Positions 52,348-60,760 of a stretch of DNA of 64,000 bases are shown in pieces. Source of the stretch: an uncultured Prevotellaceae bacterium (GTDB lineage Bacteria; Bacteroidota; Bacteroidia; Bacteroidales; Bacteroidaceae). The position numbers and the translations under genes are program-made. Location: the NCBI GenBank assembly GCA_902794405.1, contig CADBHI010000007.1, positions 14,902-78,901 on the forward strand, given 5' to 3'. The notes beneath the pieces are model-generated. The model had not been told where the DNA came from and did not search any database. It was given only the letters and a program-made list of their open reading frames with translations. How positions within the stretch are numbered: position 1 is the stretch's first letter; the number at the start of each line of letters is the position of its first letter.

Positions 52348-53007
52348 ATGATGACAAAAGAATCCTTTAAAGAAAGCCTCGAAAAACTGGCTGCACAGAT
52401 TGACGAGATACGTCTTTCTGCCCATCAATTACATCAGGATGTCAACCAGCAATATGGCGAGGGACTGCCCTACAGCTATCACCTCGACATGGTAGTCGAC
52501 AACATCCGTGAGTTCGGACACCTCGTCTGCGAAAACCACAACGACGTACTGCCGCTAATGTTCGGAGGCTACTATCATGATAGCATCGAAGATGCACGGC
52601 TCACCTACAACGACGTCATGTACCGGGCAAGGATGATCATGACCGAGGAACAGGCACACATGGGCACCGAAATCGTCTATGCCCTTACTAATGATAAGGG
52701 ACGCACGCGTGCTGAAAGAGCCGGAGAAGCTTACTACTTAGGCATCCGCACCACGCCCTATGCGCCCTTCGTCAAACTCTGCGACCGACTGGCCAACATC
52801 ACATTCACCTGCTCTGGTGAAGACCATCACAACCAGCGCATGAAACAAGTGTACAAGGACGAGATGCCTCACTTCCTCGAGGCCATCAACCCCCATAGCC
52901 CCGACCCTCGCTATGCCATTCCCAACGAGGTCATCCTCCGCCTTGCCGAATGTCTCATCGACGACCTCGAGCGTCAGGAAAAGAATCTCGAAATCTGGCT
53001 CAGCTAA
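52348..53007 (+). CDS. HD-domain phosphohydrolase, MESH1/SpoT-hydrolase-like
   Basis: A 219-residue protein with the metal-binding pattern of the ppGpp-hydrolase/MESH1 branch of the HD superfamily: His45 (YSYHLDMV), His77-Asp78 and Glu81-Asp82 (YYHDSIEDARLTYNDV), and Asp146 in 'FVKLCDRLANITF'. No synthetase, TGS or ACT domain, so it would be a single-function hydrolase of (p)ppGpp or a related nucleotide (NADPH for some MESH1 proteins); the substrate is inferred. Its promoter abuts the start codon. Confidence 0.75.
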   Translation: MMTKESFKESLEKLAAQIDEIRLSAHQLHQDVNQQYGEGLPYSYHLDMVVDNIREFGHLVCENHNDVLPLMFGGYYHDSIEDARLTYNDVMYRARMIMTEEQAHMGTEIVYALTNDKGRTRAERAGEAYYLGIRTTPYAPFVKLCDRLANITFTCSGEDHHNQRMKQVYKDEMPHFLEAINPHSPDPRYAIPNEVILRLAECLIDDLERQEKNLEIWLS

Positions 53008-53064
53008 CCCACTCGCCTCAAAAACGAACATACTTCATTAACTCCCAATAAAAAGAAACAAACT

Positions 53065-53880
53065 ATGGCAGGAAAATGGATTGGTGGCATCATCGGATGG
53101 ATGGCCGGAGGCCCTTTAGGCGCACTGGCAGGCTATCTGTTAGGCTCACTCTTCGAGTCGGGTCTCGACTCAGTCAACAACCCTAACAATGCCGGAACTT
53201 TTGGTTACGGCTCCACTCGCGACAATGGCTACAACCCCTACGACGAGGTCTACCGGCAACGCCAGGCACAAGGCGACCGCAACAGTTTCCTCTTTGCCCT
53301 CCTCGTCCTGGCCTCCTATATCATCAAGGCCGACGGCAAGGCCATGCACTCTGAGATGGAACTGGTACGAGCCATGCTGCGCCAAAACTTCGGTGAGGAT
53401 GCCGTCACCCAGGGCAACGATATCCTTGCCCGACTCTTCGAAGAGCAGAAGCGACAAGGATGGAACAACTTCAAGCAGACCGTCCGTGACTGTTGTCTGC
53501 AAGCCAACCTCAACACAGACCAGTCCCAGCGCCTGCAGCTTCTTAACTTCCTATGCCAGATAGCCCAGGCCGACGGTCACGTCGACACCTCTGAGGTCAC
53601 CGCCCTCAAGGAGTGCGCCCAATGGCTCGGCATGTCAACCTCCGAAGTCGACTCCATGCTCAACCTCGGTCACAACGACCTTGAGTCAGCCTACAAAGTG
53701 CTGGGCGTCAGTCCCAATGCCACCGACGACGAGGTAAAGCGTGCCTACCGCCGCTTAGCCCTTGAGCACCATCCCGATAAAGTGGCTGCCCTCGGTGAGG
53801 ACGTCCGCAAAGCCGCCGAGAAGAAATTCCAGGAAATCAACGCTGCCAAAGAGCTCATCTGGAAAGCCCGCGGATTATAA
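53065..53880 (+). CDS. DjlA-like TerB/J-domain co-chaperone
   Basis: A 271-residue protein: Gly-rich N-terminal membrane-type segment ('GGIIGWMAGGPLGALAGYLLGSLFE'), TerB-like helical domain (about 75-195, 'FALLVLASYIIKADGKAMHSEMELV' and 'IAQADGHVDTSEVTALKE'), and a J-domain (about 208-271) with the HPD motif in LEHHPDK. DjlA-type proteins stimulate DnaK at the inner membrane. The next gene starts 1 nt after its stop. Confidence 0.88.
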   Translation: MAGKWIGGIIGWMAGGPLGALAGYLLGSLFESGLDSVNNPNNAGTFGYGSTRDNGYNPYDEVYRQRQAQGDRNSFLFALLVLASYIIKADGKAMHSEMELVRAMLRQNFGEDAVTQGNDILARLFEEQKRQGWNNFKQTVRDCCLQANLNTDQSQRLQLLNFLCQIAQADGHVDTSEVTALKECAQWLGMSTSEVDSMLNLGHNDLESAYKVLGVSPNATDDEVKRAYRRLALEHHPDKVAALGEDVRKAAEKKFQEINAAKELIWKARGL

Positions 53881-53881
53881 A

Positions 53882-54223
53882 ATGAAGGACTATCCCGATA
53901 GAATGACGCCAGAACAGGCGAGGGTGTTTGGCGAGGACGTACTGAATATCGTCAGTCAGATTCCTTGCGGCCGAGTGACAACCTACGGTCATATTGCGGT
54001 GTTGGCGGGATGGCCGAGTCATTCGAGGATGGTAGGAAGAACGTTGCGCTATTCGCCTGGTGCAGAGCAATTGCCCTGTCATCGGGTGGTGAACAAAGTA
54101 GGGCGCACGGCTCCCGGCTGGAGTCAACAACGCCCGTTGTTAGAGGCAGAAGGCGTTTCCTTCAAAAGTAATGGACTTGTAGATATGCAACGATACCTAT
54201 GGGAGCCGGAGGTAATTAGATGA
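53882..54223 (+). CDS. MGMT-like alkyltransferase family protein
   Basis: A 113-residue protein equivalent to the DNA-binding/active domain of O6-alkylguanine-DNA alkyltransferases: 'VTTYGHIAVLAGWPSHSRMVGRTLR' and the active motif PCHRVV with Cys. Alkyltransferase-like (ATL) proteins have Trp instead, so this one may be a true transferase, though it lacks the N-terminal domain. The ATG at 53882 follows the J-domain gene directly; the earlier frame overlaps that gene and is rejected. Stop overlaps the next start by 4 nt. Confidence 0.82.
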   Translation: MKDYPDRMTPEQARVFGEDVLNIVSQIPCGRVTTYGHIAVLAGWPSHSRMVGRTLRYSPGAEQLPCHRVVNKVGRTAPGWSQQRPLLEAEGVSFKSNGLVDMQRYLWEPEVIR

Positions 54224-55323
54224 AAGAACCTGCAATTAGCGTACCCCAGGGGTGTAAGAAAGTGCTGCTGCACGCTTGCTGTGCCCCGTGCTCGTCGGCC
54301 ATCGTGGAATGGCTGATAGCGAATGGCGTGCGTCCTACCATTTTCTATTTTAACCCGAATATCTGGCCACTCGAGGAGTATGAAATCCGGAAGAATGAGA
54401 GCAAGCGGCATGCTGAGGGACTGGGCATCGAGTGGATTGACGGCGACTATGATCACGAGCAATGGCGTTGCGACGTGACGGGGCTTGAAGGAGAGCCCGA
54501 ACGAGGGCAACGCTGTGAACACTGTTTCGCATTGCGTCTGAGGGCTACGGCACTGAAGGCTAAGGAGGTGGGTATCAGGTATTTCGCCACAACACTGGCT
54601 TCGAGCCGTTGGAAGAGTCTGGAACAGATTTCAAGGGCAGGAATGATGGCCCAGGAGGCTGTTCCCGGCACTGAGTTCTGGGCTCAGAACTGGCGCAAAG
54701 GAGGACTACAGGAACGACGCAACCAGCTGCTGAAGGAATATGGGTTCTACAACCAGCAGTACTGTGGGTGTGAGTTCTCGGCAGGGGGAGCGGGAGCCTT
54801 GACAAAAACTCTGTTGCGTGAGCAGATACGTGAGGCAAAGCAGCAACACGCCCAGCAGCTCCCTACCCTATCAGCTGCCATTGTGAGTCGACTTAGACAA
54901 CGACTTACCGATGTTCGGACAGTGATGGCCTACTGGCCACTGAAGGACGAGGTGGACATTAGACCATTGGTGGACAGTCTGGCGGCAGAGGGCAAAACGG
55001 TGCTGCTGCCGAAGGTGACAAATGACGAGACGATGGAGCTACGGCGCTACATGTCGATGGCCGACCTGCAGGAAGGAGCCTTCCACATTTTGGAACCTAC
55101 GGGTGAGCCCTTCACAGACTACGAACAGATTGACATAGTCCTCGTGCCCGGGATGGCCTTCGACGCCGCAGGTCATCGCTTAGGACGTGGACGCGGCTAC
55201 TACGACCGTTTCCTGATACAAACCGCGTGCCGGAAGATAGGCGTCTGCTTTCCGTTCCAACGCGTTGCCGAGGTGCCGGTAGATGCCCACGACGTGGTAA
55301 TGGACGAGGTGATTGGTGGATAG
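54220..55323 (+). CDS. queH: QueH epoxyqueuosine reductase fused to 5-formyltetrahydrofolate cyclo-ligase
   Basis: A 367-residue two-domain protein. Residues about 1-205 are QueH, which reduces epoxyqueuosine to queuosine in tRNA: 'LLHACCAPCSS' (Cys20, 21, 24), 'NPNIWPLEEYEIRKNE', RCEHCFALR and 'YCGCEFS'. Residues about 215-367 are a 5-formyl-THF cyclo-ligase: 'AYWPLKDEVDIRPLV', 'VLVPGMAFDAAGHRLGRGRGYYDRFL'. The usual N-terminal 'K...R' helix of the ligase is retained in part ('LRQRLTDV'). The fusion links tRNA modification and folate salvage, which otherwise have no obvious connection. Coupled to the MGMT-like gene. Confidence 0.88.
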   Translation: MKEPAISVPQGCKKVLLHACCAPCSSAIVEWLIANGVRPTIFYFNPNIWPLEEYEIRKNESKRHAEGLGIEWIDGDYDHEQWRCDVTGLEGEPERGQRCEHCFALRLRATALKAKEVGIRYFATTLASSRWKSLEQISRAGMMAQEAVPGTEFWAQNWRKGGLQERRNQLLKEYGFYNQQYCGCEFSAGGAGALTKTLLREQIREAKQQHAQQLPTLSAAIVSRLRQRLTDVRTVMAYWPLKDEVDIRPLVDSLAAEGKTVLLPKVTNDETMELRRYMSMADLQEGAFHILEPTGEPFTDYEQIDIVLVPGMAFDAAGHRLGRGRGYYDRFLIQTACRKIGVCFPFQRVAEVPVDAHDVVMDEVIGG

Positions 55324-55336
55324 AGAATAAAAGCGT

Positions 55337-56248
55337 ATGACAGAAGTAATGACGACACTGCTAGTACTCGTAGTGACAGGTTTCATAGCAGGCAAAGTTG
55401 GCTACATGGGTGGTGAGTTCGACCGGAAACTGTCGAGCCTGGTTATCAATATCACCTGTCCGGCACTCATCCTGTCGTCGGCCATGACGGGTGAGTTGCC
55501 CGACCGCCGTTTCATCCTGCCGCTACTATTGATCAGCGTGGTGACCTACATCGTGCTGACCATCGTTGCCTTCTGGCTGCCTCGCTGGCTGACCCGTCAC
55601 CATGAGGACGAAGGGGCACTGGGGTTTGCCCTGATGTTCGGTAATGTGGGGTTCATGGGCTATCCGGTAGTCGCCTCCATCTTCGGCCACGAGGCAGTGT
55701 TCTACGCTGCTGTGCTGAACGTAGTCAACACGTTTGCCGTCTTTACCATCGGTACCATCCTGATTAACGGCAGAAGCGACGGCGACAGCGGGCGCTTTCA
55801 GAAAAAGGTGCTCTACAGCACGCCCATGCTGGCCGCCTATCTGACGATGGGCATAGTAGCCCTGGAGGTGAAGGATATTCCCGCCGTGGTGAGCCAGCCA
55901 CTGACGATGTTAGGAAACGTCACCGTGCCTGCAGCCCTGTTAATCATCGGTTCGTCGATGTCGCACCTTTCGATACGTACCATGCTTGGCAATGCCACCG
56001 TCTATGCCACAGCCCTGTTCCGGTTAGGCATACTGCCCATTGGCATCTATTTCCTAACCCGTGCATTAGGATTCTCTGAGTTCGTGGTCAACATCAACAC
56101 GCTGGTCATCGCCATGCCGGTGGCCACCTACGGCACCATCCTGTGCCTGAAGTACAAGAAGGACACGACGATGATTACCGAGGTGACGTTCATTACGACG
56201 CTGCTCTCGATGGTAACGATTCCGCTGTTAGTGCTATTGTTGTTCTAA
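55337..56248 (+). CDS. AEC-family transporter
   Basis: A 303-residue membrane protein with about ten helices in two inverted halves, typical of the auxin efflux carrier (AEC) family: N-terminal 'GFIAGKVGYMG', 'NITCPALILSS', 'FGNVGFMGYPV' and second-half 'LTMLGNVTVPAALLIIGSSM'. Substrates in bacteria are small organic anions such as malate; not specified here. It follows the queH fusion by 13 nt. Confidence 0.85.
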   Translation: MTEVMTTLLVLVVTGFIAGKVGYMGGEFDRKLSSLVINITCPALILSSAMTGELPDRRFILPLLLISVVTYIVLTIVAFWLPRWLTRHHEDEGALGFALMFGNVGFMGYPVVASIFGHEAVFYAAVLNVVNTFAVFTIGTILINGRSDGDSGRFQKKVLYSTPMLAAYLTMGIVALEVKDIPAVVSQPLTMLGNVTVPAALLIIGSSMSHLSIRTMLGNATVYATALFRLGILPIGIYFLTRALGFSEFVVNINTLVIAMPVATYGTILCLKYKKDTTMITEVTFITTLLSMVTIPLLVLLLF

Positions 56249-56325
56249 ACGGGCAGAAATGGCCTTTTTTTCCTCTACGCATTCATTTTTCCCGTTTCCG
56301 TGACGCTTTTCGCTTTTTTTTTCGT

Positions 56326-56333
56326 ACCTTTGC
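56326..56333 (+). promoter_or_regulatory. Promoter -7 box of the polyketide operon
   Basis: TACCTTTG within CGTACCTTTGCAC; ATG at 56373. All genes from here to the window end are on the plus strand and closely spaced. Confidence 0.65.
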
Positions 56334-56372
56334 ACGCTGATTATCGATGTGTAACAAATCATTACGACACAA

Positions 56373-57470
56373 ATGAACTTATCGCCCGCCTTGGAAAAGG
56401 CATACACAAAGGAACACTTGACAGCTCGCGAGGCACAAGCACGGGCAGAATGGATTGCCTGGGGACCCATCGTGTTCCAGGCTTCACGTCTGATGCTGAA
56501 GTTCGGTATCCTGGACTTGTTGCGCGACAGCGACGAAGGCATGACCATCGGCGAAGTGGCTGAACAGACCCACCTCTCGGTATATGCCGTGAAAGTGCTG
56601 ATGGAAGCCTCGCTGTGCATAGGTACCGTCCTCGTAGACAAGGATACAGAACGCTTCACATTAGCCAAGACAGGCTGGTTCCTGATTAACGACCCCGCCA
56701 CCCGTGTGAACCTCGACTTCAACCACGACGTGAACTATGAGGGCTGGTTCCACTTGGAGGAAGCCCTCAAGGAGGGCAAGCCTGCAGGCCTGAAGCATTT
56801 TGGCGACTGGCCCACCATCTACGAGGGTCTTTCTTCCTTGCCTGAACAGGTGCAGAAGAGTTGGTTCGGCTTCGACCACTTCTACAGCGACAGCTCGTTC
56901 CAGCAGGCCTTGGAGGTGGTGTTTGCCAACAAGCCCAAGACGCTGCTCGACGTGGGAGGCAACACTGGCCGCTGGGCCCTGCAGTGCGTAGGCTACGACG
57001 AGGATGTGTTTGTCACCGTGATGGACCTGCCACAGCAGGTGGATATGATGGAACGCCAGACAGCCGGCAAGCCAGGCGCAGAGCGCATCGATGCCTTTGG
57101 CACCGACCTGCTGAACCGCTCGAACTCGTTCCCCACGAACAAGCACTACGACGCCATCTGGATGAGTCAGTTCCTCGACTGCTTCGGCGAGGACGAGATA
57201 CTGAGCATCTTAGAGCGTGCCGCCAAGATTATGGACAGCAACAGCCGCGTCTACATCATGGAGACGATGTGGGACCGCCAGCGCTTCGAGCCTGCCGCCT
57301 TCTGCCTAACGATGACCAGCCTCTACTTCACGGCACTGGCCAATGGCAACTCCAAGATGTACAACACTGACGATATGGTGCGCCTCATCCGTCAGGCAGG
57401 TCTCGAGGTGGAGACGATTCACGACCACCTGGGACAGGGCCATTCCATACTGGTTTGTAAGAAAGTATAA
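56373..57470 (+). CDS. SAM-dependent O-methyltransferase of the polyketide operon
   Basis: A 365-residue class I methyltransferase with an N-terminal winged-helix dimerisation domain ('LMLKFGILDLLRDSDEGMTIGEVAEQTHLSVYAVKVLMEA') and a SAM domain whose motif I is 'TLLDVGGNTGRWA'. It resembles plant-type/hydroxyneurosporene O-methyltransferases; in aryl-polyene clusters such enzymes methylate the aryl head group. First gene of the operon. Confidence 0.82.
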   Translation: MNLSPALEKAYTKEHLTAREAQARAEWIAWGPIVFQASRLMLKFGILDLLRDSDEGMTIGEVAEQTHLSVYAVKVLMEASLCIGTVLVDKDTERFTLAKTGWFLINDPATRVNLDFNHDVNYEGWFHLEEALKEGKPAGLKHFGDWPTIYEGLSSLPEQVQKSWFGFDHFYSDSSFQQALEVVFANKPKTLLDVGGNTGRWALQCVGYDEDVFVTVMDLPQQVDMMERQTAGKPGAERIDAFGTDLLNRSNSFPTNKHYDAIWMSQFLDCFGEDEILSILERAAKIMDSNSRVYIMETMWDRQRFEPAAFCLTMTSLYFTALANGNSKMYNTDDMVRLIRQAGLEVETIHDHLGQGHSILVCKKV

Positions 57471-57487
57471 ATCACATAACATTAACA

Positions 57488-57730
57488 ATGGAAAGAACAG
57501 AAATTGAAGAGAAAGTAAGGGAGTTCATGATTGAGGACCTTGAGATTGACGAAGAAAAGATTGCGCCCGAGGCCCAGCTGAAGGAAGACCTGGGCATCGA
57601 CAGTCTTGACTTCGTCGACATCGTCGTCATTGTAGAAAAGAAGTTCGGGTTCAAGATCAAGCCCGAGGAGATGGCCGGTGTGAAGACCCTCAGTCAGTTC
57701 TGCGACTACATCGAAAGCAAAGTAGCATAG
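57488..57730 (+). CDS. Acyl carrier protein (first)
   Basis: An 80-residue acidic ACP. The phosphopantetheine attachment site is GIDSLDFVD (Ser39). It carries the growing polyene or its starter. The stop codon is 4 nt before the next start. Confidence 0.92.
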   Translation: MERTEIEEKVREFMIEDLEIDEEKIAPEAQLKEDLGIDSLDFVDIVVIVEKKFGFKIKPEEMAGVKTLSQFCDYIESKVA

Positions 57731-57756
57731 AGAGGTGAGTGGTGAGAAGCTGGGAC
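57731..57756 (+). repeat. Short 7-bp-period array at a gene start
   Basis: GAGAGGT-GAGTGGT-GAGAAGC, directly after the ACP stop and covering the GTG start of the acyltransferase gene. Short and degenerate. Confidence 0.45.
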
Positions 57757-58649
57757 ATGAGGACTGGCGTGGCAACACCCAGGGGCTGACGTGGATGCAC
57801 CGCCTGCTGATTCAGTCGTTCAGGTTTATGAACCTGCGATTCGTATACCTCGGCATGGCCATCTTCGTTGTTCCCTTCTATCTGCTGTTTGCCCACAAGG
57901 GTTACATCACGATGTACCACTATTTCCGCCAGCGTCACGGCTATGGTGTGTGGAAGGCATTCCGATATGTGTGTCTCAACCATTACCGTTTCGGGCAGAT
58001 TATCCTCGACCGCTTTGCCAACTACGCCGGCCAGCCCTTCCAGATTGACCTCGACGGCAACGACACCTTTGTGGAACTGAGTCATGGACAGACGGGATTC
58101 ATGGTGATGAGCTGCCACGTAGGCAACTACGAACTGGCAGGCTACGCCTTCGAAGCCACCGAGAAGCGCTTCAATGCGCTGGTCTACTCTGGCGAGGCAA
58201 AGACCGTGATGGAGAACCGCAACCGCATGTTCGGACGCAACAACATCCGCATGATTCCAGCCTTGGAGGACATGTCGCACATCTTCCTGATGAACGAAGC
58301 CCTGGCCAACGGCGAGATTGTGAGCATACCCGGCGACCGCATCTACGGCTCACCCCGATTCTTGGAGTGTGACTTCCTTGGCAGCAAGGCCCGATTCCCG
58401 TTAGGCCCCTACGCTATGGCCCTGCAACGAGGTGTTCCCACGGTGGCCATCTTTGTGATGAAAGAGTCGCCCTACCGCTACACCGCCTACATTCGCCGCA
58501 TAGAGGCGACAGAAGGCAAGACACGTCAGGAGCGGGCTGCCAGCCTCGCACAGCACTTCGCCCACGAGCTGGAGACCATCCTGAGAAAGTATCCCGAACA
58601 GTGGTTTAACTATTACGAGTTTTGGAATCATGACGAAGACGCAGCTTGA
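57735..58649 (+). CDS. LpxL-like lysophospholipid acyltransferase family protein
   Basis: A 304-residue membrane-associated acyltransferase. 'DWRGNTQGLTWMHRL' near the start and 'VMSCHVGNYELAGYAF' (H-x4-E/D active motif) and 'IPGDRIYGSPRFLECDFLGSKARFPLGPYAMA' match the LpxL/HtrB-like enzymes that occur in aryl-polyene and flexirubin clusters, where they are thought to attach the product to a lipid. The GTG at 57735 is the only start that includes the conserved N-terminus. Overlaps the next gene by 20 nt. Confidence 0.82.
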   Translation: MSGEKLGHEDWRGNTQGLTWMHRLLIQSFRFMNLRFVYLGMAIFVVPFYLLFAHKGYITMYHYFRQRHGYGVWKAFRYVCLNHYRFGQIILDRFANYAGQPFQIDLDGNDTFVELSHGQTGFMVMSCHVGNYELAGYAFEATEKRFNALVYSGEAKTVMENRNRMFGRNNIRMIPALEDMSHIFLMNEALANGEIVSIPGDRIYGSPRFLECDFLGSKARFPLGPYAMALQRGVPTVAIFVMKESPYRYTAYIRRIEATEGKTRQERAASLAQHFAHELETILRKYPEQWFNYYEFWNHDEDAA

Positions 58650-59079
58650 AACAATCGACGTGCTGACGCTGTTGCCACAGCGTCCGCCTTTCGTAATGAT
58701 AGACCGTCTGATCCACTTCGACGAGGTGGTGACGACGACGCAGTTAGAAGTACGCCCCGACAACCTGTTCATGGAAGCCGACGGCCTGCTTAACAACTGT
58801 GCGCTGGTCGAGAACATTGCCCAGACCTGTGCCGCACGCATGGGTTACATCAACCAATATATATATAAGGAACGCGTAAGGTTAGGCTTCATCGGCAGTA
58901 TCAAGAACCTGCAGGTCCTGCGTCCTGCCCGTGAAGGTGAGGTGCTCACCACCAGCATCGAAGTGGTGCAGGAAGTGCTGCAGCTCACACTCGTCAATGC
59001 CACCGTGAAAGTGGGCGACGAGACCATCGTGACTGCCGAGATGAAAATTGCGCTGAGCGACATTGAGGTGAAAGGATAG
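58630..59079 (+). CDS. Hot-dog dehydratase-like protein (FabZ-related)
   Basis: A 149-residue single hot-dog protein similar to 3-hydroxyacyl-ACP dehydratases of aryl-polyene clusters: 'LLPQRPPFVMIDRLIHFDE', 'FMEADGLLNNCALVENIAQTCAARMGY'. FabZ normally has His in PHR; here it is PQR, so the catalytic set differs from FabZ, as it does in part of this subfamily. It would form the double bonds of the polyene (inference). Confidence 0.75.
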   Translation: MTKTQLETIDVLTLLPQRPPFVMIDRLIHFDEVVTTTQLEVRPDNLFMEADGLLNNCALVENIAQTCAARMGYINQYIYKERVRLGFIGSIKNLQVLRPAREGEVLTTSIEVVQEVLQLTLVNATVKVGDETIVTAEMKIALSDIEVKG

Positions 59080-59087
59080 AAAAAGAG

Positions 59088-59534
59088 ATGAACAACGAAG
59101 AAGTGATTCTGAAAGCATCGAAGGTGCTCGACATCCGTTTCAGCGAGGTCGACTCGATGAACGTGGTGTGGCATGGCTCCTACATGCTCTACTTCGAGGA
59201 TGCCCGCGAGGAGTTTGGCCGGAAGTACAAGTTAGAGTACCTGCGCATTGCCGACTTCGGCTACTACGCCCCGCTGGTCGACATGCAGTTCCACTACCGC
59301 AAGCCCATCACCTACGGCATGCGTCCGCGTATCGACATCATCTATCGTCCCACGGAGGCTGCCAAGATTGTGTTCGACTACGAAATCCACGACCCTGAAA
59401 CCGACGAGATCATGGCCTCCGGCCGTTCCGTTCAGGTGTTCATGGACAAGAACTACCAACTGATATGGACCAACCCCGAATTCTACATTGAGTGGAAGAA
59501 GATGTGGGGCATCAATACTGAATCCGTTAAATAG
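59088..59534 (+). CDS. Acyl-ACP/CoA thioesterase (4HBT hot-dog family)
   Basis: A 148-residue hot-dog thioesterase: 'DIRFSEVDSMNVVWHGSYMLYFEDAREEF' has the 4-hydroxybenzoyl-CoA thioesterase pattern with Asp and His-Gly, followed by 'HYRKPITYGMRPRIDIIYRPTEAAKIVFDYEI'. It may release the product or edit wrong chains. Confidence 0.82.
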   Translation: MNNEEVILKASKVLDIRFSEVDSMNVVWHGSYMLYFEDAREEFGRKYKLEYLRIADFGYYAPLVDMQFHYRKPITYGMRPRIDIIYRPTEAAKIVFDYEIHDPETDEIMASGRSVQVFMDKNYQLIWTNPEFYIEWKKMWGINTESVK

Positions 59535-59546
59535 CATACAGCCATC

Positions 59547-60668
59547 ATGATACTGAAGATAGCTGACAACATCTATTCCCCTATGGGATTCACGACGGCC
59601 GAGAACTACGCCGCCGTGAAGCAGGGACGTAGCATGCTGGAAAGCTATCCTGCAGGCACCATGGACCTGCCAGAGGCGTTCACGGCCTCGCTGTTCCATT
59701 GGGACGAGGTGGAAATGACCGATGGCTGCACACCCTTCGAGAGCATCGTCATACAGTCGGTAGGCCGTGCCTTAGCACAGACCACCGTCGACGTCAGTTC
59801 CGACCGTGTGCTCTTCATCCTGTCGACCACCAAGGGCAACGTCCACCTGCTCGACTCCCGTTCGCCCCGCTTCCCTGAGGAGCGCGTGCTGTTGGGCGAG
59901 GCAGCAGCGACAGTGGCCCGTCATTTCGGTTTCAGCCGCACGCCGTTAGTGGTCAGCAATGCTTGCATCAGCGGTCTCTCGGCCCAGATAACGGCCATGC
60001 GGCTCTTGGAGAGCGGTGCCTGCGACATAGCCGTGGTATGCGGTGCCGACATTCAGTCGCGCTTCATCATCAGCGGCTTTGGTTCGTTCAAGGCCTTGTC
60101 GCCCATGGAGTGCCGACCCTTCGACATCGAGCGCTTGGGGCTGAACCTTGGCGAGGCTGCGGCCACCATTATCTATACAAGGAGCGAGACACAAGGTGAA
60201 AAGGGCCAATGGCAGGCCGTGAGCGGTGCCGTACGCAACGATGCGTTCCACATCTCAGGTCCGTCGCCCAAGGGCGAGGGCAGCTACCGTGCCATCCGTG
60301 CTGCCATGGGTGATACAGCACCCGATGAACTGGCCTTCATCAATGTCCATGGTACCTCGACGATGTATAACGACGAGATGGAGTCGGCAGCCATCGACCG
60401 CGCCGGACTCCTGGACATTCCCGTCAACTCGCTGAAAGGCTACTACGGCCATACCATGGGAGCCGCCGGCGTGCTGGAAACCATCCTGTCGATGGCAGCT
60501 GTCGACGACGGCACCATCCTCGGCACACGAGGCTATGAGGAGTTAGGCGTGTCGCATAAAGTGAAGCTGTCGGCACAGAACGCCCCCACCACGAAGCAGG
60601 CTTTCCTGAAACTGCTGTCGGGTTTTGGAGGATGTAATGCGGCGATGGGGTTTAGAAGAAGAAGTTAA
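59547..60668 (+). CDS. Beta-ketoacyl synthase
   Basis: A 373-residue condensing enzyme. Nucleophile in SNACISGLSAQ (Cys140), His in NVHGTSTMYNDEMES and KGYYGHTMGAAG, so it should be active. It is shorter than FabF. The last codons (RRRS-stop) are encoded by GAAGAAGAAGTTAA, a piece of the tandem repeat that follows. Confidence 0.85.
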   Translation: MILKIADNIYSPMGFTTAENYAAVKQGRSMLESYPAGTMDLPEAFTASLFHWDEVEMTDGCTPFESIVIQSVGRALAQTTVDVSSDRVLFILSTTKGNVHLLDSRSPRFPEERVLLGEAAATVARHFGFSRTPLVVSNACISGLSAQITAMRLLESGACDIAVVCGADIQSRFIISGFGSFKALSPMECRPFDIERLGLNLGEAAATIIYTRSETQGEKGQWQAVSGAVRNDAFHISGPSPKGEGSYRAIRAAMGDTAPDELAFINVHGTSTMYNDEMESAAIDRAGLLDIPVNSLKGYYGHTMGAAGVLETILSMAAVDDGTILGTRGYEELGVSHKVKLSAQNAPTTKQAFLKLLSGFGGCNAAMGFRRRS

Positions 60669-60671
60669 GAA

Positions 60672-60705
60672 GTTCTTGGCAAGCCAAGCGACCAAAGGTC
60701 GAGCG
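60672..60705 (-). repeat. Dispersed palindromic repeat, subtype B, in the polyketide operon
   Basis: The reverse complement is CGCTCGACC-TTT-GGTCGCTTG followed by GCTTGCCAAGAAC. It is embedded in GAAGTTAAGAAG repeats on both sides, as if inserted into a tandem array. Confidence 0.8.
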
Positions 60706-60708
60706 AGA

Positions 60709-60759
60709 GAAGTTAAGAAGTTAGAGAAGTTAAGAAGTTAGAGAAGTTAAGAAGTTAGA
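60709..60759 (+). repeat. Three perfect 17-bp tandem repeats before a start codon
   Basis: GAAGTTAAGAAGTTAGA repeated three times, ending 1 nt before the ATG at 60761. A half unit is also found before the palindromic repeat at 60661. The array forms the translation initiation region of the next gene. Confidence 0.95.
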
Positions 60760-60760
60760 G

